A stretch of DNA of 64,000 nucleotides from Archangium sp. (GCA_030681645.1 JAUXRX010000018.1:310001-374000), one strand, 5' to 3'; positions 32,550-40,796 are shown, counted from the first letter of the stretch. Made by a program: numbers and translations. The notes: generated from the sequence alone by a model not told the origin.

Positions 32550-32951
32550 ATGAACCGAACACTCCTTGCATTGGTAGTGATGGCGGCGGCGATGGGCGCG
32601 ACGGTGGCTCGCGCGGACGACTGCGGACCCCGGCCGACGTACGCGCCGCAGGGTCAGAGCTTCCAGCAGGGCTCCTACCAACTGCAGACCCAGCAGGTCT
32701 GGGTGCCCGGCGTGCAGCAGCAGGTGTGGGTGCCCGGCCAGTGCCGCCAGCACCGCCGTTTCCAGCGCTGCACCCAGGGCTCGTACCAGACGGTGGTGAC
32801 GCAGGGTCACTATGAGAACCGCCAGGAATGGGTGTGGGTGGCCAGCTACGACTACCAGCCCCGGCCGTACCGCTACGGGGTGCAGGTGCAGTTCGGGCGT
32901 GGGGGCCGGCACGGCGGCCGGCACCACGGCGCGGTCCCCGTCGGGTATTGA
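32550..32951 (+). CDS. Small secreted Gln/Val/Tyr-rich protein
   Basis: 133 residues from the ATG at 32550; signal peptide cleaved near VARAD. The mature part is low complexity, with repeats such as QVWVPGVQQQVWVPGQ and a Gly/His/Arg-rich end (GRGGRHGGRHHG) that could bind metal. Three cysteines (DDCG, GQCR, QRCT). No enzyme motif. Probably a periplasmic or envelope structural protein. A REP element and then a terminator hairpin follow it. Confidence 0.75.
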   Translation: MNRTLLALVVMAAAMGATVARADDCGPRPTYAPQGQSFQQGSYQLQTQQVWVPGVQQQVWVPGQCRQHRRFQRCTQGSYQTVVTQGHYENRQEWVWVASYDYQPRPYRYGVQVQFGRGGRHGGRHHGAVPVGY

Positions 32952-32965
32952 AGAGCTCTCAAAAG

Positions 32966-33012
32966 GCCCCTCACCCCAGCCCTCTCCCCGCCTTCGCAGG
33001 GAGAGGGAGCCA
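32966..33012 (+). repeat. REP-like element, short subtype
   Basis: 47 bp, 14 bp after the stop of the secreted protein gene and just ahead of a separate terminator hairpin. Confidence 0.88.
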
Positions 33013-33019
33013 GAAGTAG

Positions 33020-33049
33020 AGCCCCACTTCCTTCATTGGAGGTGGGGCT
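33020..33049 (+). terminator. Probable intrinsic terminator
   Basis: AGCCCCAC (33020-33027) pairs with GTGGGGCT (33042-33049); the inner bases add partial pairing. TCGTCGTTT follows, a weak U-rich tract. It separates the secreted protein gene from the kinase operon. Confidence 0.65.
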
Positions 33050-33092
33050 TCGTCGTTTGATCAGGGGCGATTCGGGCTAAAAGAAACCCAAG

Positions 33093-35048
33093 GTGTCGTC
33101 GCCCTCCCACAGGCCTGTCGCGGTGCTCCCGGTCGACGGTGCGTTGTACGCGCAGCTCAAGGGGCTGCTGGAGGCCGCCGGGGTGCCGGTGGCCGACGGG
33201 CTGGGCCCCGACCTCGACGTCGCGGTGGTCGACCTCGGCGCCGCCAACGCCGAGCTGGCCCGGAAGCTGCTCGTGGAGAAGGCGCCGCGCGCCGCGATCC
33301 TCGGCATCACCGTTCCCAAGCCCGACGTCGACGCGGCGGTGTTCGAGGTGGTCGCCCCCGACTCGATCGTGAAGGAGCTGATGCCGCGGCTGGTGCACCT
33401 GCGCGCCCGGCTGGCGATGTTCAAGGAAGCCCAGCAGCGCCAGCGCGACCTGCAGGTGCTGCTCGAGCTCACCGCCCGGTACGCCGAGGCCACCGACATC
33501 AACGAGCTGCTCCACGACGTCACCCGCAGGCTCGCCGACGAGCTGCACATCGACCGGGTGGCCTTCGTGGTGGTCGACGGAGAGCGCGGCGAGGGCACCA
33601 TCATCGCCGCCAGCGACGACGCCGCGCTCAAGGACCACCGCATCGATCTCGCCCGCTACCCGGAGGTGCGCGAGGTGCTGCGCACGGGCAAGCCGGTGAT
33701 CGTCGAAGATGCGCCCAGCCACCCGCTGCTCGAGGACGTGAAGGCCTCGGTGGCCGCGCGCGGCATCAGGAACCTCGCGGCGCTCCCGCTGGCGGTGCGG
33801 GGCCAGGTGCAGGGCGTGCTGCTGCTGCGCCGCTCGACGGTGGGGCCGTTCAACCCGCGCGAGGTGGAGTTCCTCACCACGGTCGCCCAGGCCACCGCGG
33901 TCGCCTTCCGCAACGTGCGGCAGCTGGAGCGGATCCGCGGCCAGCGCGAGAAGGAGAAGTCGGCCCGCATCGCCGCCGAGGAGCGCGTGGCGGAGATGAA
34001 GCGGTACGCCGCGTACTTCGATCACCTCAGCGACGGGGTGGCGATCCTCGACGCGCGGGCGTGCGTGCTCTCGCTCAACCCCGCCGGCCAGGCGCTGCTC
34101 GATCTCAAGCAGGCCGACGCCGAGGGCAAACACATCAACACCCTCACCAACCCCAGCGACGAGGCGCTGCTGCTCGACGTGCTGTTCGCCGTCTCGAAGG
34201 GCCAGGTGAAGAGCGACGTCGACCTCCACGCGAAGACCGGCACCGGGCGCAGGCTCACCCTCTCGGTGTCGGCGGCGCCGCTCAGGGGCGACGCGGGCGA
34301 CGGGGTGGCGATCCTCACGTTGCGCGACGTCACCCTGCAGCGGCACATGGCCGAAGAGCTGCGCCAGACGTCCGACTTCCTCGAGCGCCTCATCGACAGC
34401 TCGGTCGACGCGATCATCGCCGCCGACATGAAGGGGCACATCATCCTCTTCAACAAGGCCGCCGAGGCCATCTGTGGCTACAAGGCCGACGACGTGATCG
34501 GCAAGCTGCACGTCACGCAGCTCTACCCCGAGGGGGTGGCGCTCGAGCTGATGAAGAAGCTCCGCTCGTCCGAGCTGGGGGGCGCGGGGCGGCTGACGTC
34601 GAGCCGGGCCGAGATCATCGCGCGCACCGGTGAGCGCATTCCGGTGAACCTGTCGGCGTCGATCATCTACGAGGGCGCGCGCGAGACGGCGACGGTGGGG
34701 CTCTTCACCGACCTGCGCGATCGCATCTCGCTCGAGCGCAAGCTGACCGACGCCGAGGCGCGGCTCCTGGAGAGCGAAAAGAACGCGGTGATCGTGGCCC
34801 TGGCTGGCACCGCCGCGCACGAGCTCAACCAGCCGCTCACTTCCGTGATGGGCTACGCCGAGCTGCTCAAGCGGAAGATCAAGGAGACCGAGCCGACGTG
34901 GCGCCCGGTCGACATCATCCATCGCGAGGCCGAGCGCATGGCGGAGATCGTGAAGAAGATCGGGAAGATCACCCGGTACGAGACCAAGGCGTACGTGGGG
35001 ACCGCGAAGATCGTCGACCTGGACAAGGCGGCTGCCCATGAAGACTGA
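33093..35048 (+). CDS. Sensor histidine kinase-like protein lacking the ATPase domain
   Basis: 651 residues. Order: a receiver-like alpha/beta region without a clear phospho-Asp pocket (1-110), GAF domain (about 130-275), coiled coil (275-305), two PAS domains (about 310-425 and 435-560), then a HisKA dimerisation helix pair with phospho-acceptor His576 (TAAHELNQPLTSVMGY). Only 75 residues follow, so the HATPase_c domain (N, G1, F, G2 boxes) is missing. The C-terminus overlaps the next gene by 11 bp, and that gene encodes a complete kinase, so phosphorylation in trans is likely (inference). There is no sign of a frameshift that would restore an ATPase domain. Confidence 0.85.
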   Translation: MSSPSHRPVAVLPVDGALYAQLKGLLEAAGVPVADGLGPDLDVAVVDLGAANAELARKLLVEKAPRAAILGITVPKPDVDAAVFEVVAPDSIVKELMPRLVHLRARLAMFKEAQQRQRDLQVLLELTARYAEATDINELLHDVTRRLADELHIDRVAFVVVDGERGEGTIIAASDDAALKDHRIDLARYPEVREVLRTGKPVIVEDAPSHPLLEDVKASVAARGIRNLAALPLAVRGQVQGVLLLRRSTVGPFNPREVEFLTTVAQATAVAFRNVRQLERIRGQREKEKSARIAAEERVAEMKRYAAYFDHLSDGVAILDARACVLSLNPAGQALLDLKQADAEGKHINTLTNPSDEALLLDVLFAVSKGQVKSDVDLHAKTGTGRRLTLSVSAAPLRGDAGDGVAILTLRDVTLQRHMAEELRQTSDFLERLIDSSVDAIIAADMKGHIILFNKAAEAICGYKADDVIGKLHVTQLYPEGVALELMKKLRSSELGGAGRLTSSRAEIIARTGERIPVNLSASIIYEGARETATVGLFTDLRDRISLERKLTDAEARLLESEKNAVIVALAGTAAHELNQPLTSVMGYAELLKRKIKETEPTWRPVDIIHREAERMAEIVKKIGKITRYETKAYVGTAKIVDLDKAAAHED

Positions 35049-36969
35049 ATCGAACGTGCTCCCCTTCGGGGTCACCGGGCCCGCCGCCGACGCCTTCCAG
35101 GCCTTCTTCGACATGGTCGACGCGCCCGCGGCGCTGTGTGACCTCGCGCTCAACATCGTCACCAGCAACGGGCCGTTCGAGGTGCTGTGCGGCGCCAAGG
35201 AGATCGCCGGCCGCTCGCTGCACGACTTCATGGAAACGGTGGGGCTGACCGTGCCCGAGGACGGGCGCGGCGTCGAGGTGGAGGTCGCCTGCAAGACCGG
35301 CCAGCTCGTCACCCTGTCGATCACCCGCCGGGGGCAGACCGTGGCGCTGGTGGCGCGGCGGCTCTCGCCGATGCTCGACTCGCTCGCGGCCGCCGGTCGC
35401 GCCCTGCTGGAACAGGCCCGCGTCGAGACCGCCCTGCTGGAAATCGGCCGCAGCGTGGCCGGCGCCACCAGTGAAGAAGAGCTGGTGGCCACCGTGGCGC
35501 GCGGCGTGAAGGGGCTCTTTCCCGGCCGCGCGTTCTGCGTGCGCATCGTCGACCCGCGCACCTGCAACCTCACCTCGCTCTACGCCGAAGGCCGCATGCG
35601 CGACGGGCAGCGCGACCTGTTTCACCTGCGCCGCTCGATGGTGGAGAAGACGAGCCTCGAGACGCGGGGGCTGCCGATCGATCGGGTGCTGATCACCGCG
35701 GGCGAGCTGCCCCTGCTCTTCCAGGGCAGCGTACGCGGCATCGCGGCGCCGCTGGTGGCCTCGGGCCAGCTCTTCGGCGCGGTGAACATCGAGTACCCGG
35801 CGGGGCTGACCGCCGACGTGATGACCGACGAGCGCATTCTCATTCAGCTCGCCAACCAGGTCGCGGTGGCGGTGCGCAACGCGAAGCTCATCGACGAGCT
35901 CACCTTCATGCGCAAGTACCTCGAGGAGCTGCTCGAGAACGCGAACGCCCTCATTCTCGTGGTGAACCGCGACGGCAAGGTGGTGGTGTTCAACCACGCC
36001 CTGGTGAAGCTCACCGGCCGCGCCAAGGCCACGGTGCTGGGCACCGAGGTCTCCGAGCTGATGCCCGAGTCGGAGCGCCTCAAGCTGCTGCGCGTGTTCG
36101 GCGCGGCGATGAAGGGCCAGCCGGTGACCGGGGTCGAGTCGGTGCTCCTGGGGCAGGGCGATCGCGAGATGCGGGTGGCCTTCAGCACCTCGGCGGTGAT
36201 GAGCCAGTCGGGCGAGGTCGAGGGCGTGATGGCCATCGGGCAGGACCTGACCCGCATGCGCGAGCTGGAGCGACGGGTGATCCAGGCCGAGAAGCTGGCG
36301 TCGCTGGGGCAGCTCGCCGCGTCCGTGGTGCACGAGATCAACAACCCCATGACCGCGGTCTCGACCTACGCCGACGCGCTGTGGCGCCGCGCGCAGCACT
36401 CACCCACCGCCGACCCGGCCGACGTCGACAAGTACAAGCGCATCGTCGACAACTCCGAGCGGGTGCTGCGCTTCACCCGCGACCTGGTCAACTACGCGCG
36501 CCCAGCGCAGGACAAGCCCGAAGACATCGACTTGAACGCGGTGATCGAGAAGGCGCTGGGCTTCTGCGACCACGTGCTGCACAAGCACGGCGTCACCATC
36601 GAGCAGAAGCTGGGCGAGGTGCCCGGGTTCCTGGCGGTGCGCCAGAACCTGGTGCAGGTGTTCGTGAACCTGATCACCAACGCCTGCCACGCCACGCCGG
36701 CGGGCGGGAAGGTGACCGTGGCCACCAGCACCGCCGACAGCATGGCCGTGGTCACGGTGACCGACACCGGCTCAGGCATCGCGGCCGAGACGCAGTCGCG
36801 CATCTTCGAGCCGTTCTTCACCACCAAGCCCGACGGCAAGGGCACGGGGCTGGGGTTGTCGATCGTTCAGGGCATCATCGAGAACCACGGCGGCTCGATC
36901 ACCGTGCAGAGCGAGGTGGGCCAGGGCACCACCTTCACCATCCGCATGCCGATGCTGCAGGGGGTTTGA
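35038..36969 (+). CDS. Soluble sensor histidine kinase (PAS-GAF-PAS-HisKA-HATPase)
   Basis: 643 residues, no TM segment. An N-terminal PAS-like domain (about 12-115), GAF (about 135-290), PAS (about 300-415), HisKA with His432 (SVVHEINNPMTAVSTYADAL), and an HATPase_c domain with N box NLITNACHATP, G1 VTDTGSGIA, F FEPFFTTKPDG and G2 KGTGLGLSIVQG. All catalytic boxes are intact. It overlaps the ATPase-less kinase gene by 11 bp, so the two are translated together. No response regulator is adjacent. Confidence 0.93.
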   Translation: MKTESNVLPFGVTGPAADAFQAFFDMVDAPAALCDLALNIVTSNGPFEVLCGAKEIAGRSLHDFMETVGLTVPEDGRGVEVEVACKTGQLVTLSITRRGQTVALVARRLSPMLDSLAAAGRALLEQARVETALLEIGRSVAGATSEEELVATVARGVKGLFPGRAFCVRIVDPRTCNLTSLYAEGRMRDGQRDLFHLRRSMVEKTSLETRGLPIDRVLITAGELPLLFQGSVRGIAAPLVASGQLFGAVNIEYPAGLTADVMTDERILIQLANQVAVAVRNAKLIDELTFMRKYLEELLENANALILVVNRDGKVVVFNHALVKLTGRAKATVLGTEVSELMPESERLKLLRVFGAAMKGQPVTGVESVLLGQGDREMRVAFSTSAVMSQSGEVEGVMAIGQDLTRMRELERRVIQAEKLASLGQLAASVVHEINNPMTAVSTYADALWRRAQHSPTADPADVDKYKRIVDNSERVLRFTRDLVNYARPAQDKPEDIDLNAVIEKALGFCDHVLHKHGVTIEQKLGEVPGFLAVRQNLVQVFVNLITNACHATPAGGKVTVATSTADSMAVVTVTDTGSGIAAETQSRIFEPFFTTKPDGKGTGLGLSIVQGIIENHGGSITVQSEVGQGTTFTIRMPMLQGV

Positions 36970-36981
36970 GCTCGGGTCAAC

Positions 36982-37025
36982 GCCCCTCACCCCGGCCCTC
37001 TCCCCGCTGCGCAGGGAGCGGGAGA
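36982..37025 (+). repeat. REP-like element, short subtype
   Basis: 44 bp between convergent stop codons (36969 and 37027), again at a shared 3' end. It is the last copy in the window; none was found from 37.1 to 64 kb. Confidence 0.85.
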
Positions 37026-37026
37026 C

Positions 37027-37782
37027 TCAGCTCTCGCGTTCCAGCTCGGCGAGGAACTCGTCGCGGGTGATGAGCCCCTTGCGCTGCATGATGCGCAACA
37101 GCGCCCAGAAGCGGCGTTCCATCTTCTCGACTTCGCTGTCTTCGTCGGGGCGCTCGCCGAAGAGGAAGTCGAGGTCCTTCGCCACCGAGCCGCCCTTCTT
37201 CTTCGCGGGGCTGGGCGCTTCCTCGGCCACCGGGCTGAGCTGCGAGACGATCTCCTCGCCCATCACCATCGGGGGATCTTCCTCGACGGCCACCGGTGCG
37301 GGCGCGGGCCTGGCGCGGGCCGCGGCGTCGGCAGGAGAGGCCTTGTGGTAGTAGCGCAGGATCGCCGCGCGCACCTGGCTGTGGGTCGAGACGTAGGCGG
37401 TGACGGTGAGCCCGGTGGTGAACTCGATCTCTTCCGTGGCCGCCTGGTTGAGCGGATCGCTCATCGCCACCAGCAGGCGCTTGTTCGCCGTGCCCTTGCC
37501 GTCGATGGCGAAGGGAAACAGCTCGTGCGTCTCGCAGAAGCGGGTGCGGAGCATGTGCACCGCCGACCAGTCGACCTGCACCTGGTTCAGATCGACCGTG
37601 GACAACGAGAGCGACTGCGCCAACACCTGCGCGAGCTGGATCTCGGAGAGCACACCCTGCTGAATCAGCGTCACCCCCAGCCGCTGCCGGGTGCGCTTCT
37701 GCGCCGCCAGGCCCGACTCGAGCTGCTCTTTGCTGATCGCACCGCGCTCCAGGAGGAGCTCGCCGATTCGTTTCCGCGCCAT
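37027..37782 (-). CDS. Stand-alone PilB/GspE N-terminal (MshEN-type) domain protein
   Basis: 251 residues from the ATG at 37782. The first ~150 residues are the T2SSE_N/MshEN fold: KRIGELLLERGAISKEQLE, QRLGVTLIQQGVLSE, then a region ending VAMSDPLNQAATEEIEF. In PilB/MshE this domain binds cyclic-di-GMP. A Pro/Ala-rich linker and a Lys/Glu-rich helical tail follow; the ATPase domain is absent. It may be a c-di-GMP-responsive adaptor (inference). Divergent from the ExbB/ExbD operon. Confidence 0.85.
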   Translation of the reverse strand: MARKRIGELLLERGAISKEQLESGLAAQKRTRQRLGVTLIQQGVLSEIQLAQVLAQSLSLSTVDLNQVQVDWSAVHMLRTRFCETHELFPFAIDGKGTANKRLLVAMSDPLNQAATEEIEFTTGLTVTAYVSTHSQVRAAILRYYHKASPADAAARARPAPAPVAVEEDPPMVMGEEIVSQLSPVAEEAPSPAKKKGGSVAKDLDFLFGERPDEDSEVEKMERRFWALLRIMQRKGLITRDEFLAELERES

Positions 37783-37872
37783 CAGGGGGCCGACTAGCAC
37801 GGGGCGCTTGGTGTAGGAAAACTCAAGCGCGCTCGGCAGGTTGTGAGAGTGAAGAAGGTGACGTCGGTCGCC

Positions 37873-37902
37873 TTGACACCCCTTTCCAGCGGCGCCTATG
37901 GT
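37873..37902 (+). promoter_or_regulatory. Probable sigma-70-type promoter of the ExbB-ExbD-ExbD operon
   Basis: Perfect TTGACA (37873-37878), 18 bp, then TATGGT (37897-37902). Transcription would start near 37909, leaving a leader of about 55 nt before the ATG at 37964, with GGAGG at 37949-37953. Confidence 0.7.
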
Positions 37903-37963
37903 TCGCGCGCTTTTCCGGGTTTCAGATCCGGAAGCTCATAGGTTCTTCGGAGGCATAACTACA

Positions 37964-38692
37964 ATGACGCTTGGAATGCTGAGCATTTTGGCCGCTGAGT
38001 CCGCAGGTGAAGGTGAAGAGAGCTTTTTTGCCGGCATCGCCAGTTCATGGAACGAAGGCGGCTGGCCGATGTATCCCATCGCGCTCGTGTTCGTCGTCGG
38101 CCTGGCGATCTCGGTCGAGCGTCTGATCGTGCTCTTCGCGACGGCCTCCATCAACAAGGACGGCTTCATCCGCGGGTTGAAGAAGCACATCTACGCAGGC
38201 GACCTCGACAAGGCGATCAACTACGTGGCCGGCCAGAAGCCGACGCCTCTGACCAACGTGGTGAAGTCGGGCCTGATGAACGTCCCGAAGGGTCAGGAAG
38301 AGGTCCAGGCGGCACTCGACGAGGCCTCGCTCCGCGAGACGCCCCGCATCGAAGCGCGCACCGGTTACCTCGCGATGCTTGGCAACGCCGCCATGCTCAT
38401 CGGTCTGTTCGGCACCGTGCACGGCCTCATCGGCTCGTTCAAGGCCGTCGCGCACGCCTCGCCCGCTGACCGCGCGACCATTCTCGCCGGGTCCATCGGT
38501 GAGGCCATGAACTGCACCCAGTTCGGGCTGATCGCGTCCATCCCCCTCCTGGTGATGTTCTCGATCCTCAACGGCCGCACCCAGTCGCTCATCAACGACA
38601 TCAACGAGTCGTCGGTGTCCGTGCTGAACCTGATCGTGCAGAACCGCGACAAGTTCAAGAACATGAGCGTCCCCGCGGCGGCCGAGGAGTAA
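37964..38692 (+). CDS. MotA/TolQ/ExbB-family proton channel
   Basis: 242 residues from the ATG at 37964. TM1 (about 35-55, PIALVFVVGLAISVERLIVL), a cytosolic loop, then TM2 and TM3 (about 145-165 and 185-205) with the family hallmark GLFGTVHGLIGSF followed by AMNCTQFGLIASIPLL. It forms the pentameric stator around ExbD/TolR-type rods and uses proton motive force. One ExbB plus two ExbD genes is also the make-up of the myxobacterial gliding motor AglR-AglQ-AglS; whether this is that system or a TonB-type unit cannot be settled here. Confidence 0.92.
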   Translation: MTLGMLSILAAESAGEGEESFFAGIASSWNEGGWPMYPIALVFVVGLAISVERLIVLFATASINKDGFIRGLKKHIYAGDLDKAINYVAGQKPTPLTNVVKSGLMNVPKGQEEVQAALDEASLRETPRIEARTGYLAMLGNAAMLIGLFGTVHGLIGSFKAVAHASPADRATILAGSIGEAMNCTQFGLIASIPLLVMFSILNGRTQSLINDINESSVSVLNLIVQNRDKFKNMSVPAAAEE

Positions 38693-38724
38693 TTCTCCCC
38701 GGTTGGCGTATTCCTGGCTGATCG

Positions 38725-38790
38725 ACGGGCGGGCTGAAACCCTGCCTGTCGAGTGGCTGTCTTGGTCGTAACGCCTCTTCAAGAAGAGGC
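38725..38790 (+). promoter_or_regulatory. Two hairpins between the ExbB and first ExbD genes
   Basis: A first stem near 38725-38757 pairs CGACGGGCGGG with CCCTGCCTGTCG using G-U pairs; the second is a perfect 7-bp stem GCCTCTT/AAGAGGC (38773-38790) with a CAAG loop. AGGAGGT of the ExbD gene follows 8 nt later. They could set the stoichiometry of the subunits by partial termination or RNA processing (inference). Confidence 0.55.
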
Positions 38791-38806
38791 TGTCGCAGGA
38801 GGTCTC

Positions 38807-39307
38807 ATGGCTGGTGGCATGGATTTGGGCACGAGTAGCAAGGGCGGCAAGAAGCCGCTCGACGCTATGATCAACCTGGTGCCCTTCATCGATCTGATGG
38901 CCGTCACGATCGTGTTCTTGATCATGACTGCCGTGTGGACGCAGCTGGGGCGCCTGCAGGTGTCGCAGTCGGGTCAGAGCACCTCTGAGCAGGAGCCGCC
39001 GCCGACGCAGCTCCAGCCCATCACCCTGCTGATCACCGAGAAGGACCTGAAGCTGACGGTCGGTGGCTCGCAGCTCGATCCGCTCCCCATCACGCGCGAC
39101 GCGAAGGGCCGCATCGACATCGAGAAGCTGATGATCAAGCTCAAGGAGCTCAAGACGCAGCAGCCTGACCAGGCGGCCATCACGCTCTCGACCGAAGACT
39201 CGGTGAAGTACGAAGACCTCGTTCGCCTCATCGACACGGTGGTGACGGACAGCACCAACACCCCGCTCTTCCCGTCCGTCTCCGTTTCACCGGCCTCGGC
39301 CACCTAA
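38807..39307 (+). CDS. ExbD/TolR-family motor protein 1
   Basis: 166 residues from the ATG at 38807, after AGGAGGT. One TM helix (about 22-42) with the essential proton-carrying Asp in LVPFIDLMAV, then a periplasmic domain of about 120 residues (ITEKDLKLTVGG; KYEDLVRLIDTV) with the ExbD/TolR fold. Works with the ExbB-type channel. Its sequence differs from the second ExbD, so they probably form a heterodimer, as AglQ and AglS do. Confidence 0.92.
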   Translation: MAGGMDLGTSSKGGKKPLDAMINLVPFIDLMAVTIVFLIMTAVWTQLGRLQVSQSGQSTSEQEPPPTQLQPITLLITEKDLKLTVGGSQLDPLPITRDAKGRIDIEKLMIKLKELKTQQPDQAAITLSTEDSVKYEDLVRLIDTVVTDSTNTPLFPSVSVSPASAT

Positions 39308-39319
39308 GGACTCATCACC

Positions 39320-39889
39320 ATGGCCATCGTCTCTCCAGGCAAGCGGTTCGGTAAGCGGCTCTCGCACTCGAAGGTGTTCGGGCACGGGTCAGCCGGTCAC
39401 AAGTCGACCAACGCCGACCTGAACGTCACCCCGCTCGTCGACATGTTCGTCATCCTCGTGCTCTTCCTCATCGCCAACTTCTCGGCGACGGGCGAGCTCC
39501 TCTCGATGTCGAAGGACATTCAGCTGCCCGAGGCCGCGCACACCGAGGAGCTCACGCTCGCGCCGGTGGTGCAGGTCAGCCAGCAGGAAGTGGTCGTTTC
39601 CGGCGCCGTCATCGGCCGCGTGGAAGACCTCGCCCGCGAGGACTACCTCAACATCCCCGCGCTCGAAGAGAAGCTGCGCGAGATGAAGAAGCAGTTCGAA
39701 GACCTGCACAACCAGGCGGGTGACACGGGCGCCTTCAAGGGCGACGTGAACATCCAGGCCGACAAGCAGGTGCAGTTCCGCATCATCAAGAAGGTGATGT
39801 TCAGCTGCGCCTCGGCTGGCTACGGCAACATCTCGTTCGCCACCATGTCGGCGAGCCCGGACAAGAAGCCCGAAACCGCGATGCGCTGA
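39320..39889 (+). CDS. ExbD/TolR-family motor protein 2
   Basis: 189 residues. TM helix about 34-53 with the conserved Asp in LNVTPLVDMFVILV. The periplasmic domain is longer than in ExbD1 and contains a coiled segment (EKLREMKKQFEDLHNQ). The tail ISFATMSASPDKKPETAMR is also found, with two changes, at the end of the DedA protein 0.8 kb downstream. Follows ExbD1 by 12 bp and is closed by a strong terminator. Confidence 0.93.
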   Translation: MAIVSPGKRFGKRLSHSKVFGHGSAGHKSTNADLNVTPLVDMFVILVLFLIANFSATGELLSMSKDIQLPEAAHTEELTLAPVVQVSQQEVVVSGAVIGRVEDLAREDYLNIPALEEKLREMKKQFEDLHNQAGDTGAFKGDVNIQADKQVQFRIIKKVMFSCASAGYGNISFATMSASPDKKPETAMR

Positions 39890-39968
39890 AGCTGTCCTGC
39901 CGGGTCGCTCCGGTTCGCCGCCGCAATCCGCGTCGGCTCGGCTTTCGCTCCTGCGAGGAACTTTGAAG

Positions 39969-39995
39969 AGCCCCGGTCTCCCGGGGCTTTTTTTT
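39969..39995 (+). terminator. Rho-independent terminator of the motor operon
   Basis: Perfect 8-bp stem AGCCCCGG / CCGGGGCT with a TCTC loop (39969-39988) running into eight Ts. Textbook form. Confidence 0.95.
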
Positions 39996-40026
39996 GGGGC
40001 CCCGGCGGGCTAGTCGGCCTTTGCGC

Positions 40027-40704
40027 ATGGAAACCCTGCACAAGCTCAAAGAGTTCCTCGACCCGACGTACCTCATTCAGCTCTTTGGCTACCCGGGCCT
40101 GACGGCGATCGTCTTCCTCGAGACCGGGGCGATGGTCTTCTTCCTGCCCGGTGACTCGCTGCTGTTCATGGCGGGGCTCTTCGCGGGCAACGGCGACCTG
40201 AACCTCTTCCTGCTCTGGCTGCTGCTGATCCCCGCGGCGGTCATCGGCGACGCCACCAGCTACATGATCGGCGCGAAGATGGGCCCGGCGCTCTTCAACA
40301 AGCCCGAGTCGAGGTTCTTCAAGCCCGCGCACATGAAGGCGGCGCACGACTTCTACGAGAAGCACGGCGGCAAGGCGATCATCATGGCGCGCTTCATGCC
40401 CATCGTTCGCACCTTCGTGCCCGTGGTGGCCGGCATCGGCAAGATGCCGTACCGCCGCTTCGCCTCGTTCAACATCATCGGAGGGCTGGCGTGGGTCGTC
40501 TCGATGACGGTGGCCGGGTACTTCCTGGGCCAGTTCGAGTTCGTGAAGAAGCGCATCGAGCTGATCGTGATCGGCATCATTTTCCTCTCGGTGCTCCCGG
40601 GCCTCATCGCCTGGCTGCGCGCGCGGAAGGGCGGCGGTGGCAACAATTCGTTCGCCACCATGTCGGCGAGCCCGGACAAGAAGCCCGAAGCCGCGACGCG
40701 CTGA
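40027..40704 (+). CDS. DedA-family membrane protein 1
   Basis: 225 residues from the ATG at 40027. SNARE-associated/VTT domain: hydrophobic segments near 30-50, 55-75, 150-170 and 180-200; the family signature is visible as E(33) in FLETGAMVFFLPGDSLL and in the RFMPIVRTFVPVVAG motif (about 120-134). DedA proteins support envelope lipid traffic; some flip undecaprenyl phosphate or phosphatidylethanolamine. The last ~19 residues (SFATMSASPDKKPEAATR) are not DedA-like: they copy the end of ExbD2 encoded just upstream. Confidence 0.92.
   Translation: METLHKLKEFLDPTYLIQLFGYPGLTAIVFLETGAMVFFLPGDSLLFMAGLFAGNGDLNLFLLWLLLIPAAVIGDATSYMIGAKMGPALFNKPESRFFKPAHMKAAHDFYEKHGGKAIIMARFMPIVRTFVPVVAGIGKMPYRRFASFNIIGGLAWVVSMTVAGYFLGQFEFVKKRIELIVIGIIFLSVLPGLIAWLRARKGGGGNNSFATMSASPDKKPEAATR
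40648..40704 (+). repeat. Duplicated gene 3' end (copy of 39833-39889)
   Basis: 57 bp identical at 55 positions to the last 57 bp of the ExbD2 gene, including the stop codon; weaker match extends a few bases further 5'. The copies lie 815 bp apart in direct orientation. The tail is native to one gene and was copied onto the other by recombination or gene conversion. Confidence 0.93.
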
Positions 40705-40730
40705 GACAGCCTCGCGCCTCAGGCTGACCG

Positions 40731-40763
40731 AACCCCCGGTGCCCTACGGCGCGCGGGGTTTTT
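40731..40763 (+). terminator. Probable intrinsic terminator after DedA 1
   Basis: AACCCC (40731-40736) pairs with GGGGTT (40755-40760), with inner GTGCC/GGCGC pairing; the T-run TTTTT continues to 40763. Confidence 0.75.
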
Positions 40764-40796
40764 CGTTGCGCCTCAGGAGTGCTACGGGAGCACGAC

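Noticed and set aside
30734..32551. Longer amidase start at 32551
   Set aside because: The extra 40 residues read through the 32466-32499 hairpin repeat and have no family likeness; the ATG at 32431 (or 32449) is better.
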